A stretch of 53,369 nt of DNA from Polaromonas sp. (GCA_028292745.1 JAQGLT010000104.1:1-53369), one strand, 5' to 3'. Positions 16,799-25,891 are shown, numbered from the stretch's first letter. The notes: a model not told the origin generated them from the letters alone. Translations and numbers: made by a program.

Positions 16799-17275
16799 CT
16801 AGATTCCCAACAGGCCCTTGGCGAGCGACACGCCAAGCACCTTGCTGAACAGCACATACGTTGCGGCCGTGAACAAGACGACGGTGAGCCCGTTTGCAAC
16901 CCACTTGCCACGGTTCAGGTAGGCCATCAGGCCCAGCAGGAAAATGGGCGTGGCCAGCAGGAAGCCCAGGCGCTCGAACACGGCGAAGTAAACGGCAACC
17001 CATGCCACGACAGCGGCAATGATGGGCAGGTGGCTGTGGTTTTCCGCCGGCTGCTCAAGGGGCTCCAGTGGCGCAGGCGCTGCCGCTTTTTTGGCCTGCA
17101 GCATTTCCAGAAACAGCCAGGCCGCCGACATCAGCAGCCCCGCGCCGATCAGGTAGGGGAAGACACGCGGGCCGAGCGGATCGCCGATTTCAAGCGACGG
17201 GATTTGGCCGGTGCCATAAAAATAGGCGGCGGCCAGGAGAACGGTGCAAACAAGAATGATCCGATTGGCAAACAA
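16799..17275 (-). CDS. tctB: TctB, small permease subunit of TTT cluster 2
   Basis: This 158-residue membrane protein has four membrane segments. GDPLGPRVFPYLIGAGLLMS near residues 31-50 is the TctB signature. The start is TTG at 17275, supported by GGGAG 7 bases upstream; no ATG fits. It is the first gene of the operon tctB-tctA-bug-amidase-small partner. A palindrome at 17329-17354 lies about 55 bases upstream and may be its operator. Confidence 0.88.
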   Translation of the reverse strand: MFANRIILVCTVLLAAAYFYGTGQIPSLEIGDPLGPRVFPYLIGAGLLMSAAWLFLEMLQAKKAAAPAPLEPLEQPAENHSHLPIIAAVVAWVAVYFAVFERLGFLLATPIFLLGLMAYLNRGKWVANGLTVVLFTAATYVLFSKVLGVSLAKGLLGI

Positions 17276-17328
17276 GTCAGTGCTCCCGGTGTATGCGTTG
17301 CATGAAAATACTTCGATGACTTATTAAC

Positions 17329-17354
17329 TATACGCATTCAGCGGGCTGCGTATA
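17329..17354. promoter_or_regulatory. Interrupted palindrome upstream of TTT cluster 2 (candidate operator)
   Basis: TATACGCA (17329-17336) and TGCGTATA (17347-17354) are exact reverse complements separated by 10 bases. The site lies between the tctB start and a vestigial divergent start codon at 17389. A LysR-type or GntR-type regulator is likely. No binding data are available. Confidence 0.5.
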
Positions 17355-17552
17355 TTGCAAAGTTATTAAAGATTGATGCGGCAGGCACATGAATCGGGGG
17401 CAGACCCGCCAGCAGCGGGATGAATCCAGCAGGAACCGTCGTTGAAACCGTCAGCGGGAGGGCTTGGGCCAGCGGTTTTCGGCAGGGGCGCAGGGGCAGA
17501 GCGCTTTTCCTCGCACCGTCCCAGCGGCCCTACCCAGGCGCCGCGCGGCGGC

Positions 17553-18248
17553 TCAGTCCGGCTCGGACGCCATGCGCTGGCCGATCGCCTGCCAGAGCAG
17601 GCGCTGGGCCTGCGGCCCGGATCGGCTCCAGCCCGATATTTCCTTCAGGGTGCGATAGCAGCCTTCGCACAGGCCGCTGTCGGCATTGATGCGGCACACG
17701 GAAATGCAGGGGGAAGGCACCTTGTCGCCCGACGCGCCGACGGTCGAGGCCAGCGACGCGACCTGGTCTTTCGATTGCTGGCGGGCTTTTCTTTCCTCGT
17801 CCGGGTGCAATGAGACATCGGCCACCCGGGCCCCGGTCTGCGCTTGAACGTCCTGCGGCGATGCCTGGCGCACCGATTGCGCCTGCCCGTCCGCCAGCCA
17901 TAGCGCATTGAAACGGAACAGGCTGGCATCCATCAACGTGACCGCCACCGCGCCCTGGCCGGCTGGCGACACCGCTGCGCCCAGGGGCCCGGCGGTGTTT
18001 TTCACAAAGTCGGCATTGGCGCGCACAAGGCGCCCGCCAGCGGCACACACCAGGGCTTCGATTTTCCTTTCGTCCAGCCGCCGGTCGCCGGACGTGAGGA
18101 CCAGCACGGCCGCCGCATCCGGTTTGCGGCGAAACATGACGCATTGCACGATCTGCCCGGTCTGCACGCCCAGGCTGCTTGCCGCCTGCCGGGGCGTCTG
18201 GACCGCCGGCCCGAGCACGACCGCCGGCTGCGCTTGCAGGCCGCTCAT
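17553..18248 (-). CDS. YbaK/ProX-type deacylase domain fused to a DUF1289 cysteine motif
   Basis: This 231-residue cytoplasmic protein has two parts. Residues about 15-120 look like the YbaK/EbsC fold, whose members clear mischarged prolyl-tRNA (QTPRQAASSLGVQTGQIVQC, then RLVRANADFVKNTAGPLGA). Residues 178-212 are a DUF1289 domain with Cys181, Cys185, Cys194 and Cys197 (CISVC, CEGC), a probable metal site. The linker is Gln/Ala-rich. I chose the ATG at 18248 for its GGGGAG site; the frame is open back to 18611 but with no family similarity. It stands alone between cluster 2 and a divergent aldo/keto reductase gene. tRNA-editing function is inferred. Confidence 0.82.
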   Translation of the reverse strand: MSGLQAQPAVVLGPAVQTPRQAASSLGVQTGQIVQCVMFRRKPDAAAVLVLTSGDRRLDERKIEALVCAAGGRLVRANADFVKNTAGPLGAAVSPAGQGAVAVTLMDASLFRFNALWLADGQAQSVRQASPQDVQAQTGARVADVSLHPDEERKARQQSKDQVASLASTVGASGDKVPSPCISVCRINADSGLCEGCYRTLKEISGWSRSGPQAQRLLWQAIGQRMASEPD

Positions 18249-18627
18249 CCAGCGCTCCCCAAGGCGGGTGGCAAGGGCGCCGCCGCATCTGAAGGGCCCT
18301 GATGGGACGACTGGCCTTGTGCGCCAACTGAAAAAGGGGCCAACGGTGTACTCCTGAAATGCATGGGGCGAAAAAGCTTGTCCGGGGGCTCCGAGTATCC
18401 GGGTTTCAGCGCAACCCTGTGCGACAGCCGTCGATTCAGGCCTTGCGGGCGCAGGGTCAGCTGCCATGGTGCAGGCGGTCCGCATGCAGCGGTTATCGAC
18501 ATCACAACGGCTCCGTGGATTCAGTGAGCCCGCTTTTGTAACCGCCGCAAATCGACAGGGATTCGCTGAAAATCCGCCTACCCCTTCGATCTCTCGATAA
18601 GATGCTGTCATCGCCGGCCAATATCAG
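18249..18627. other. Divergent intergenic region, no gene seen
   Basis: This stretch of 379 bases separates the YbaK-like gene (minus) and the aldo/keto reductase gene (plus). Both promoters must lie here. I see no repeat, no RNA gene and no riboswitch fold I could defend. GC-rich tracts near 18430-18480 could form hairpins. Confidence 0.5.
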
Positions 18628-19608
18628 ATGATGATGCAGCACCTTTCGCCTTGCCCCCGCCCGACGCAGCGCCGGGCCCTGCTGCGCCAGGCCGCCGCGC
18701 TGGCTGTCCTGCCATGGTGGGCCAACGTTCAGGCCCAGCCCGGCATTCCTGCCCCTTCACCCGCCACGACCATGCCACCCACTTTTCTTCTTGCCCGGCC
18801 CATTCCGTCCAGCGGCGAAGCCCTGCCGGTGATCGGCTGCGGCACCTATGTCGGCTTTGATGCGGCGCCCGGCGACGCCGCTTATGCCCAGTTGCCGGGC
18901 GTGCTGCAAGCGCTGTTTGCCGCCGGGGGCTCGGTGCTGGACAGCTCGCCGATGTACGGCCGCGCCGAAACCACCACCGGCGAGCTGCTGCGGGCGGCGG
19001 GCAGCCGCGCCAAGGCCTTCATTGCGACCAAGGTCTGGACCCGCGGCCGCAACGAAGGCCTGGCGCAGATCGAGCAGTCGTTCGCCCGGCTCGCCACCGA
19101 CCGCATCGACCTGCTGCAGGTGCACAACCTGGTGGACTGGCGCACGCAGCTGGCCACGCTGCGCCGCCTGAAGGAAGCCGGCCGGGTGCGCTATGTCGGC
19201 ATCACCCACTACACCGCCTCGGCGTATGACGAGGTGCAGGCCGTGCTGCGCGCCGAAAAACTCGATTTCCTGCAGATCAACTATGCGCTCGACGACCGGG
19301 CCGCGGCCGAGCGCGTGCTGCCGCTGGCCCAGGAGCGCGGCGTGGCGGTGCTGGTCAACCAGCCTTTTGGCGGCGGCGGTCTGCTGCGGCGCCTGTCGGG
19401 CAAGCCGGTGCCCGGCTGGGCGGGCGAGATCGGCTGCGCCAGCTGGGCGCAGGTGCTGCTGAAATTCGTGCTGAGCCACCCGGCCGTGACCTGCGCGATC
19501 CCCGGAACGCGCCGGCCCGAGCACATGCAGGACAACCTCGCGGCGGGCAGCGGCCCGGTGCCCGATGCGGCGTTCTGGCGCCGGCACCTGGCGTCGGTGG
19601 ACGTGTAA
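18628..19608 (+). CDS. Exported aldo/keto reductase
   Basis: This 326-residue enzyme of the aldo/keto reductase superfamily reduces carbonyl compounds with NADPH. The catalytic set is visible: Asp and Tyr in LDSSPMYG, Lys in FIATKVW and His in LLQVHNLVD. ITHYTAS and AIPGTRRPEHMQDNL are typical later strands. The N-terminus TQRRALLRQAAALAVLPWW has twin arginines and a hydrophobic stretch, ending VQAQP, so it looks like a Tat signal peptide. That fits periplasmic AKRs that carry cofactor across folded. It has no obvious operon partner. Confidence 0.88.
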   Translation: MMMQHLSPCPRPTQRRALLRQAAALAVLPWWANVQAQPGIPAPSPATTMPPTFLLARPIPSSGEALPVIGCGTYVGFDAAPGDAAYAQLPGVLQALFAAGGSVLDSSPMYGRAETTTGELLRAAGSRAKAFIATKVWTRGRNEGLAQIEQSFARLATDRIDLLQVHNLVDWRTQLATLRRLKEAGRVRYVGITHYTASAYDEVQAVLRAEKLDFLQINYALDDRAAAERVLPLAQERGVAVLVNQPFGGGGLLRRLSGKPVPGWAGEIGCASWAQVLLKFVLSHPAVTCAIPGTRRPEHMQDNLAAGSGPVPDAAFWRRHLASVDV

Positions 19609-19961
19609 AACCAGCTGGCTGCCGTGGTGCAGCAGCCCCTTTTGCAACCTGTTCGCTATTAAATATATAGCGCGTTGCTCATGCCACACCTGCGCAAAAA
19701 CCATTTTTTTCTTGAATTTGATGTGTCCGGGGCTTTCAAGCCTCCAGGGATGGGATGAACGGCGGCCAGGCGTTGTTTGTAAAAGCCTGAGCCAGCCCGC
19801 AGCGCGACGCATCAGGGCGCAGGGCTGCGGCCGCTGCATCCGCCCGGGCAGACAACCAAAGCGCGGCGGCCCGGGCGGCACCTTGGCCGATTGACAGGCC
19901 GGTTTTTGCACCAGAGGATTTAAAGCACCTGCCACTTTTTCACCAACTTTTACCCGCCACC
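19609..19961. other. Gene-free stretch with a short dispersed repeat
   Basis: Bases 19648-19720 hold a diverged copy of the dispersed repeat. The remainder, to 19961, is GC-rich in the middle (19800-19890) and contains the presumed promoter of the SDR gene. No gene is seen. Confidence 0.5.
19648..19720 (+). repeat. Dispersed intergenic repeat, short subtype
   Basis: TTCGCTATTAAATATATAGC is followed by GCGTTGCTC and CACCTGCGCAAAAACCATTT. It shares the CTATTAAA(A/T)TATAGC core and the trailing CTGCGC with the copy at 1271. Confidence 0.5.
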
Positions 19962-20978
19962 ATGCCCAACACCCTTTCCACCTCCCCCAATCCCTATGCC
20001 GCCGTTGTCGTTTTGACCGGTGCCTCCAGCGGCATCGGCCGCGCCACCGCACTGGCCTTTGCCCGCGAGGGCGCCCGCCTGGTGCTGGCGGCGCGCGGCC
20101 GCGAGGCGCTTGAGAAGGTCGCCGCCGAATGCGAGCTGCTGGACGCCCAGGCGCTGGTCGTGCCGACCGACGTGACCGACGCCGACGCCGTGCGCGCGCT
20201 GGCCGACGCGGCCCTCAAGCGCTTTGGCCACATCGACGTGTGGATCAACAACGTCGGCACCGGGGCGGTGGGCACCTTCGACACCACGCCGATCGAGGCG
20301 CACCAGCGGGTGATCGACTGCAACCTGATGGGCCACATCAACGGGGCGCATGCGGTGCTGCCGCATTTTCGCCAGCGCGGACGCGGCACGCTGATCAACA
20401 TGATCTCGGTCGGCGGCTGGGCCGTGGCGCCTTACGCGGCGGCCTACACGGCCAGCAAGTTCGGGCTGCGGGGCTTTTCCGAAGCGCTGCGGGCCGAGCT
20501 GGCCAGCCTGCCCGCCGTGCATGTGTGCGAGGTGTACCCGACCTTCGTGGACACGCCGGGCCTGGCGCACGGGGCCAACTACACCGGCCGGCGCCTGCGC
20601 CCCTCGCCGCCCATGCTGGACCCGCGCCGCGTCGCGGCCAGCCTGGTGTCGCTCAGCAAGAAGCCCCGGCCGCTCACGGCCATCGGCAGCGTGGCCCTGC
20701 CGGGACGGCTGGCCCATGCCATCGCGCCCAACCTCACCAACCGCATTGCCGTCAAGCTCACCAGCCTGGCCCTCAGGCACGCCGACCATGTGCCGGTGAC
20801 CAACGGCAACCTTTTTGAACCGTCCAGGGGGCACCTGATCGATGGCGGCTACCGCACGCTGGCGGTGCGCGCGCTGCCGGTGGCGGCCGTGGCGCTGGTG
20901 GGCACGGTCGGGCTGGGCCTGCTGTGGGCGGCGCATGCGCGCCGCAAGAGCCACCGCGCGCCGGCTGCCCGCCGCTAG
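19962..20978 (+). CDS. SDR-family oxidoreductase with a C-terminal membrane segment
   Basis: This 338-residue short-chain dehydrogenase keeps the full catalytic set. TGASSGIGRATA is the cofactor motif, WINNVGTG is the NNAG equivalent, Ser lies in MISVGG, and YTASK supplies Tyr and Lys. The long tail contains a hydrophobic segment (VAAVALVGTVGLGLLWAAHA) followed by Arg/Lys, so the protein is probably anchored in the inner membrane. DUF-like SDRs of this type are common in proteobacteria and their substrates are unknown. The zinc alcohol dehydrogenase gene follows 65 bases downstream and may be co-transcribed. Confidence 0.87.
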   Translation: MPNTLSTSPNPYAAVVVLTGASSGIGRATALAFAREGARLVLAARGREALEKVAAECELLDAQALVVPTDVTDADAVRALADAALKRFGHIDVWINNVGTGAVGTFDTTPIEAHQRVIDCNLMGHINGAHAVLPHFRQRGRGTLINMISVGGWAVAPYAAAYTASKFGLRGFSEALRAELASLPAVHVCEVYPTFVDTPGLAHGANYTGRRLRPSPPMLDPRRVAASLVSLSKKPRPLTAIGSVALPGRLAHAIAPNLTNRIAVKLTSLALRHADHVPVTNGNLFEPSRGHLIDGGYRTLAVRALPVAAVALVGTVGLGLLWAAHARRKSHRAPAARR

Positions 20979-21043
20979 TGGCCCGCTTGGCCCGCTTGGC
21001 CCGGTCTTCATCCATTTTTTTCGACTGACAGGATAAACACACC

Positions 21044-22099
21044 ATGCATTCCACCACCCTGGGTTACGCCGCGCAGGCAGCGCACACTCCCCTGGCCCCC
21101 TACCGTTTCGAGCGGCGCGAGCCGGGGCCGCACGATGTCCAGATCGAGATCCAGTACTGCGGCGTCTGCCATTCGGACCTGCACACGGCGCGCGACGAAT
21201 GGCACAACACGGTGTATCCGGCGGTGCCGGGCCATGAAATCATCGGCCGCGTGACCGCCGTGGGCGCGCATGTCAGCAAGTTCAGCATCGGGCAGACGGT
21301 CGGCGTGGGCTGCATGGTCGATTCGTGCCAGGCTTGCCCGAGCTGCGATGAGGGGCTGGAGCAGTACTGCGAGAACGGCTTTACCGGCACCTACAACAGC
21401 GAAGAAAAGGAAACCGGCGGCATCACCTACGGCGGCTATTCCAGCCAGATCGTGGTGAACGAGAACTTCGTGCTGCGGGTGCCCGACAGCCTGGACCCCG
21501 CCGCAGCCGCGCCGCTGCTGTGCGCGGGCATCACCACCTATTCGCCGCTGCGCCACTGGAAGGTCGGCAAGGGCCAGAAGGTCGGCATCGTGGGCCTGGG
21601 CGGGCTCGGCCACATGGGGGTGAAGATCGCCCATGCGATGGGCGCCGAGGTGGTGCTGTTCACCACCTCGCCCGACAAGGTGGACGATGCGCTGCGGCTG
21701 GGCGCCGACGAGGTGGTGATTTCCAGGGACGAGGCGCAGATGGCGCCGCACGTCGGCACGTTCGACTTCATCCTCAACACGGTGGCCGCGCCGCACAACC
21801 TGGACATGTTTCTCATCCTGCTCAAGCGCGAAGGCACGATGACGCTGGTGGGCGCGCCGGCCACGCCGCATCCTTCGCCGGAGGTGTTCAACCTGATCAT
21901 GAAGCGGCGCCACCTGGCCGGCTCGCTGATCGGCGGCATCGAGGAGACGCAGGAGATGCTGGACTTCTGCGCCGCGCACGGCATCACCTCCGACATCGAG
22001 ATGATCAACATCCAGGACATCAACGCGGCCTATGAACGCATGCTCAAGAGCGACGTCAAATACCGCTTTGTCATCGACATGGCGTCGCTCAAGGCATAG
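21044..22099 (+). CDS. Zinc-dependent NAD(P) alcohol dehydrogenase (YahK/cinnamyl-alcohol type)
   Basis: This 351-residue medium-chain dehydrogenase has the catalytic zinc site CGVCHSDLH near residues 38-46 and GHEIIGRV near 66-73. The structural zinc loop is CQACPSCDEGLEQYC, with four Cys. GLGGLGHMGVKIAHAMGAEV near 183-202 is the cofactor fold. It resembles broad-range aldehyde reductases such as YahK. It follows an SDR gene in the same orientation; the pair may handle aldehydes. The intact sequence and normal length make the family call secure. Confidence 0.93.
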   Translation: MHSTTLGYAAQAAHTPLAPYRFERREPGPHDVQIEIQYCGVCHSDLHTARDEWHNTVYPAVPGHEIIGRVTAVGAHVSKFSIGQTVGVGCMVDSCQACPSCDEGLEQYCENGFTGTYNSEEKETGGITYGGYSSQIVVNENFVLRVPDSLDPAAAAPLLCAGITTYSPLRHWKVGKGQKVGIVGLGGLGHMGVKIAHAMGAEVVLFTTSPDKVDDALRLGADEVVISRDEAQMAPHVGTFDFILNTVAAPHNLDMFLILLKREGTMTLVGAPATPHPSPEVFNLIMKRRHLAGSLIGGIEETQEMLDFCAAHGITSDIEMINIQDINAAYERMLKSDVKYRFVIDMASLKA

Positions 22100-22540
22100 G
22101 CAAGCCGGCCGCACCTGGCTCGCCCGCTCCCCTGCCCACTCCTTCCCTCAACGGCTACCGTATGCGCACATTTTTTCAGGGCATGGTGCTTCTTGGCTCT
22201 TTCCCCCGCTGGGGGGAGGCTGGGATGGGGGCCAGCGGTGGTTGAACGCCAGCGGCCAGCTTTTACAGGCTGGTCTGGGCTATGTTCAGCGCCAGGGCCA
22301 GGCGGCAGATGCGGATTCGGGGAGGCCCCCATCCCCGCCTTCCCCCAGCGGGGAAGGAGAAATACCAGGGAAATGCCGCAATTTCTGATCAAAACGGGCT
22401 CTAGCGCAGGCGGCGCCTGCGCAAGCAGCTATGAATTGAGGAGCGGCCAGACCGCCCGGCTGCGCTGCTGCCAGCCAGGGCAAAGCCGCTCTGGCACGGC
22501 AAACGAAGCCGGCAGCGTCATCGCTTGATCTGGAAAGGAA
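22100..22540. other. Gene-free stretch occupied by a mosaic repeat
   Basis: No gene is seen. The stretch is almost entirely the repeat copy B described separately. It separates the alcohol dehydrogenase gene from the convergent FGE-like lipoprotein gene. Confidence 0.65.
22140..22500. repeat. Long dispersed intergenic repeat, copy B (mosaic, inverted arms)
   Basis: From the left it holds GGCTACCGTATGCGCACATT (22153-22172, as in copy A), then CCCCCGCTGGGGGGAGGCTG GGATGGGGGCC. An internal spacer follows, then CCCCATCCCCGCCTTCCCCC (22327-22346), and finally the core on the minus strand (GATCAAAACGGGC, CTAGCGCAGGCGGCGCCTGC, GCAAGCAGCTATGAATT). The outer CTTCCCC/GGGGAAGG pieces form inverted arms about 130 bases apart, as in copy C. 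Confidence 0.75.
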
Positions 22541-23551
22541 TCACTCCTCCGCCTCGCGCAGCAGCCGCATGCCGACCAGGGTGTAGCGGGTGTCAGGCGA
22601 ATTCCAGTTGCGGTAGCTGCAGCGCGCATACAGCGACCAGCTGTGCCAGGAGCCGCCGCGCCGCACACGCACGTTGGCGGTGCGCGGCCCGGGCGGATCG
22701 ATGGACGGCGACTGCGCATAGTAGTGCTCGTCATGCCAGTCGGCCGTCCATTCCCAGGCGTTGCCCAGCATGTCGTGCAGGCCGAATGCGTTGGGCGTGA
22801 AGCTGCCGACCGGCGCGGTGAAGGCGTGGCCGTCGGAGCCGGGCAGGGCATACGCCTGCCAGTCGGGCCAGTGCGGCGCGGCCTGCGCGTCGAAGGTGTT
22901 GGCTGTTTGCGCCAGCGCCTGCGCGCTGTTGCCGCCGGGGTAGCGGGTGGTGGAACCGGCGCGGCAGGCGTATTCCCATTCGGCCTCGGTGGGGAGGCGG
23001 TAGGTTTTGCCTTCCTGCCGGCTCAGCCACCGGCTCATGGCCACGGCATCGTTCCAGGTCACGTTGAGCACCGGATGGCTGTCGTCCTGCGCAAACCCCA
23101 CATCGCGCCAGGAGTAGCGCGGGCTGCGGCCCTCGAAAGCGTCGCCACGCGGCGATGCCATCCGATCGTAGGCCGGGTTGTAGCCATAGCCGCCGGTGCC
23201 GTCGGCAATGGACTCCGGCACATGGCCCGAGGCTTCGATGAATCTGCGGAACTGCCCGACCGTGACCTCGTGCTGGCCCAGGAAAAACGGCCGGGTGATG
23301 CGCACCCGGTGCACCGGCGCCTCGTCGGCCAGCTCCGCAAAGCGCCGGGGCTCATAGGGCGGCGGATAGTCCCGCGCCAGGGCGTCCGGTGTTTCGTCGC
23401 TGCCCATCAGGAACTCGCCGGCCGGCACCCGCACGAATGTCATGCCCAGCGAGTTTTCGATGACCTGCGGCGCCGGCCGCTTCTGCAGGGACGCGCAGGC
23501 CGGCAGCAGGAGCGCGGCGGCGAAAGAAAAAACCAGGGTGTTGTGATTCAT
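22541..23551 (-). CDS. Lipoprotein with an FGE-sulfatase fold but without the catalytic Cys pair
   Basis: This 336-residue lipoprotein has a hydrophobic leader with lipobox LLPAC (Cys19). The mature part is a formylglycine-generating-enzyme fold: GMTFVRVPAGEFLMGSDE, PFFLGQHEVTVGQFRRF, YRLPTEAEWEYACR, GLHDMLGNAWEWTADW, and VRRGGSWHSWSLYARCSYR at the end. In true FGEs two Cys sit in that last segment; here the corresponding positions are Ser and Ala, so sulfatase activation is unlikely. Related non-catalytic domains act as binding or structural modules at the cell envelope. It diverges from the LRR-kinase gene with 152 bases between starts. Confidence 0.88.
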   Translation of the reverse strand: MNHNTLVFSFAAALLLPACASLQKRPAPQVIENSLGMTFVRVPAGEFLMGSDETPDALARDYPPPYEPRRFAELADEAPVHRVRITRPFFLGQHEVTVGQFRRFIEASGHVPESIADGTGGYGYNPAYDRMASPRGDAFEGRSPRYSWRDVGFAQDDSHPVLNVTWNDAVAMSRWLSRQEGKTYRLPTEAEWEYACRAGSTTRYPGGNSAQALAQTANTFDAQAAPHWPDWQAYALPGSDGHAFTAPVGSFTPNAFGLHDMLGNAWEWTADWHDEHYYAQSPSIDPPGPRTANVRVRRGGSWHSWSLYARCSYRNWNSPDTRYTLVGMRLLREAEE

Positions 23552-23703
23552 GGTGCGGCAATGAAAAGGTCGGGGTCAGCGCACTCTACCCGCTCGCCGG
23601 CCCGCTGCGAGCGTGGCCCGCCGTTATGCGCCGGTCTGGTGTCCAATCACGCCATGCATTCGCTGCTTTTCTCCCTTTATTTCCCGCGTCGGCCGGCTGC
23701 CGC

Positions 23704-25053
23704 ATGAGCCCGCTCGAACAGCTGCGCGCCGGCGCCCTGGCCGGCAGCCGGCGCTTCGGATTGGCTGCCGGGCTCACGGCCTTTCCGCCCGAGATTTTCG
23801 AGCTGGCCGACACGCTGGAAGTGCTTGACCTGTCGGGCAATGCGCTGGCCACCCTGCCCGATGACCTGCCCCGGCTGCACAAGCTGCGCGTTATTTTTTG
23901 CTCCCGCAACCAGTTCACCGAATTGCCCGGCGTGCTGGGCCAATGCCGGCAACTGGACATGGTGGGCTTCAGGGCCAACCGGATTCGCCGGGTGCCGGAC
24001 GCCGCCTTGCCGCCAGCGCTGCGCGCGCTGGTGCTGACCGACAACCAGCTGACCGAGCTGCCGCCCGGCATCGGGCGCTGCGCCGGCCTGCAAAAGCTCA
24101 TGCTGGCGGGCAACCGGCTGCGCGGCCTGCCCCCGGAACTGGCTGCCTGCACCCGGCTGGAACTGCTGCGCATCGCGGCCAACCGCCTGACCGCGCTGCC
24201 CGGCTGGCTGCTGGCCTTGCCGCGCCTGTCGTGGCTGGCCTTTGCCGGCAACCCGATGACCGAAAGCGCCGAAACCGCCGCACAGGCGGCCGCCCTGCCG
24301 CTGGCCCGCATCGACTGGGGCAGCCTGGCACTGCGCCAGCAGCTGGGCGAAGGCGCCTCCGGCGTCATCCACCAGGCCGACTGGCAGCACAGCGGCGCGG
24401 CGGCGCCGGAGGCGGTGGCGGTGAAGCTGTTCAAGGGCGCGCTGACCAGCGACGGCCTGCCGCAAAGCGAAATGGCCGCCTGCCTGCGAGCGGGCGCCCA
24501 TCCGAACCTGATCGCGGTGCATGGGCGGCTCGCTGGCCACCCGGCTGGCGCCGCCGGCCTGGTGATGGCGCTGGTGGGGCCGCACTTTCGCACCCTGGCG
24601 GCCCCGCCCAGCCTGGCGTCCTGTACCCGCGACGTTTACGAAGCCGGCACGGCGTTCACGCTGGAGGCGGCCATTCGCCTGGCGTTGGGCGTGGCGTCGG
24701 CGGCGCGGCAGCTGCATGCGCGCGGCATCTTGCATGGCGACCTGTATGCCCACAATATCCTGCACGGCGATGACGGCCAGGCGCTGCTGGGCGACTTGGG
24801 GGCCGCCTCGCTTTTTGATCCCGGCAACGCGCCGCTGGCCATGGCGCTGCAGCGCATCGAAGTGCGGGCCTTTGCCTGCCTGCTGGGCGAACTGCTGGCG
24901 CGCTGCGGCCCGCCGGCCGGCTTGGCATGCCGGCAGGGAACGCGGGCCACGCTGGCTGAACTGCAGGCCAGCTGCGGCCAGGCGCATCCCGCCGCCCGGC
25001 CGCTGTTCCATGAAATAGAGGCGCGGCTGATGCGCTGCGCGCAAGAAAGCTGA
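23704..25053 (+). CDS. Leucine-rich-repeat protein kinase
   Basis: This protein of 449 residues joins two domains. Residues about 35-185 hold some seven LRR units (LEVLDLSGNALATLPDDLP, LRALVLTDNQLTELPPGIG, LQKLMLAGNRLRGLPPELA). Residues about 207-445 are a eukaryote-like kinase: glycine loop GEGASG (215-220), VAVKLF with Lys241, catalytic loop HGDLYAHN (Asp346, Asn351), and LGDLG with Asp364 in place of DFG. HGD instead of HRD marks it as a non-RD kinase. No membrane segment is seen. The start at 23704 (MSPLEQL) is preferred over an upstream ATG at 23626 that adds an unrelated stretch. The neighbour on the other side is an FGE-fold lipoprotein. Target is unknown; a role in signalling or inter-organism contact is speculative. 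Confidence 0.88.
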   Translation: MSPLEQLRAGALAGSRRFGLAAGLTAFPPEIFELADTLEVLDLSGNALATLPDDLPRLHKLRVIFCSRNQFTELPGVLGQCRQLDMVGFRANRIRRVPDAALPPALRALVLTDNQLTELPPGIGRCAGLQKLMLAGNRLRGLPPELAACTRLELLRIAANRLTALPGWLLALPRLSWLAFAGNPMTESAETAAQAAALPLARIDWGSLALRQQLGEGASGVIHQADWQHSGAAAPEAVAVKLFKGALTSDGLPQSEMAACLRAGAHPNLIAVHGRLAGHPAGAAGLVMALVGPHFRTLAAPPSLASCTRDVYEAGTAFTLEAAIRLALGVASAARQLHARGILHGDLYAHNILHGDDGQALLGDLGAASLFDPGNAPLAMALQRIEVRAFACLLGELLARCGPPAGLACRQGTRATLAELQASCGQAHPAARPLFHEIEARLMRCAQES

Positions 25054-25156
25054 AGCCATGACGCCAACGCCGCGCCACGACCGTCAGAAAAAGCCGCAAT
25101 AGACACCAAGCCAGGGCTGCGGCCAGCGAGCTGAAAACGGTTTGGCCATAAAAAAA

Positions 25157-25177
25157 CGCAGGTGGAATCCACCTGCG
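25157..25177. terminator. Bidirectional rho-independent terminator
   Basis: CGCAGGTGGA and its complement form a 10-bp stem around a 1-base loop. On the minus strand it is followed by six T residues, and on the plus strand by three. It ends the collagen-like gene (minus) and probably the kinase gene (plus). Confidence 0.85.
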
Positions 25178-25201
25178 TTTGGCACCATAAAGCCGGGGCG
25201 G

Positions 25202-25891
<690 letters not shown>

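Noticed and set aside
18249..18627. Riboswitch between divergent genes
   Set aside because: GC-rich hairpins are possible but no conserved riboswitch core could be identified by eye.
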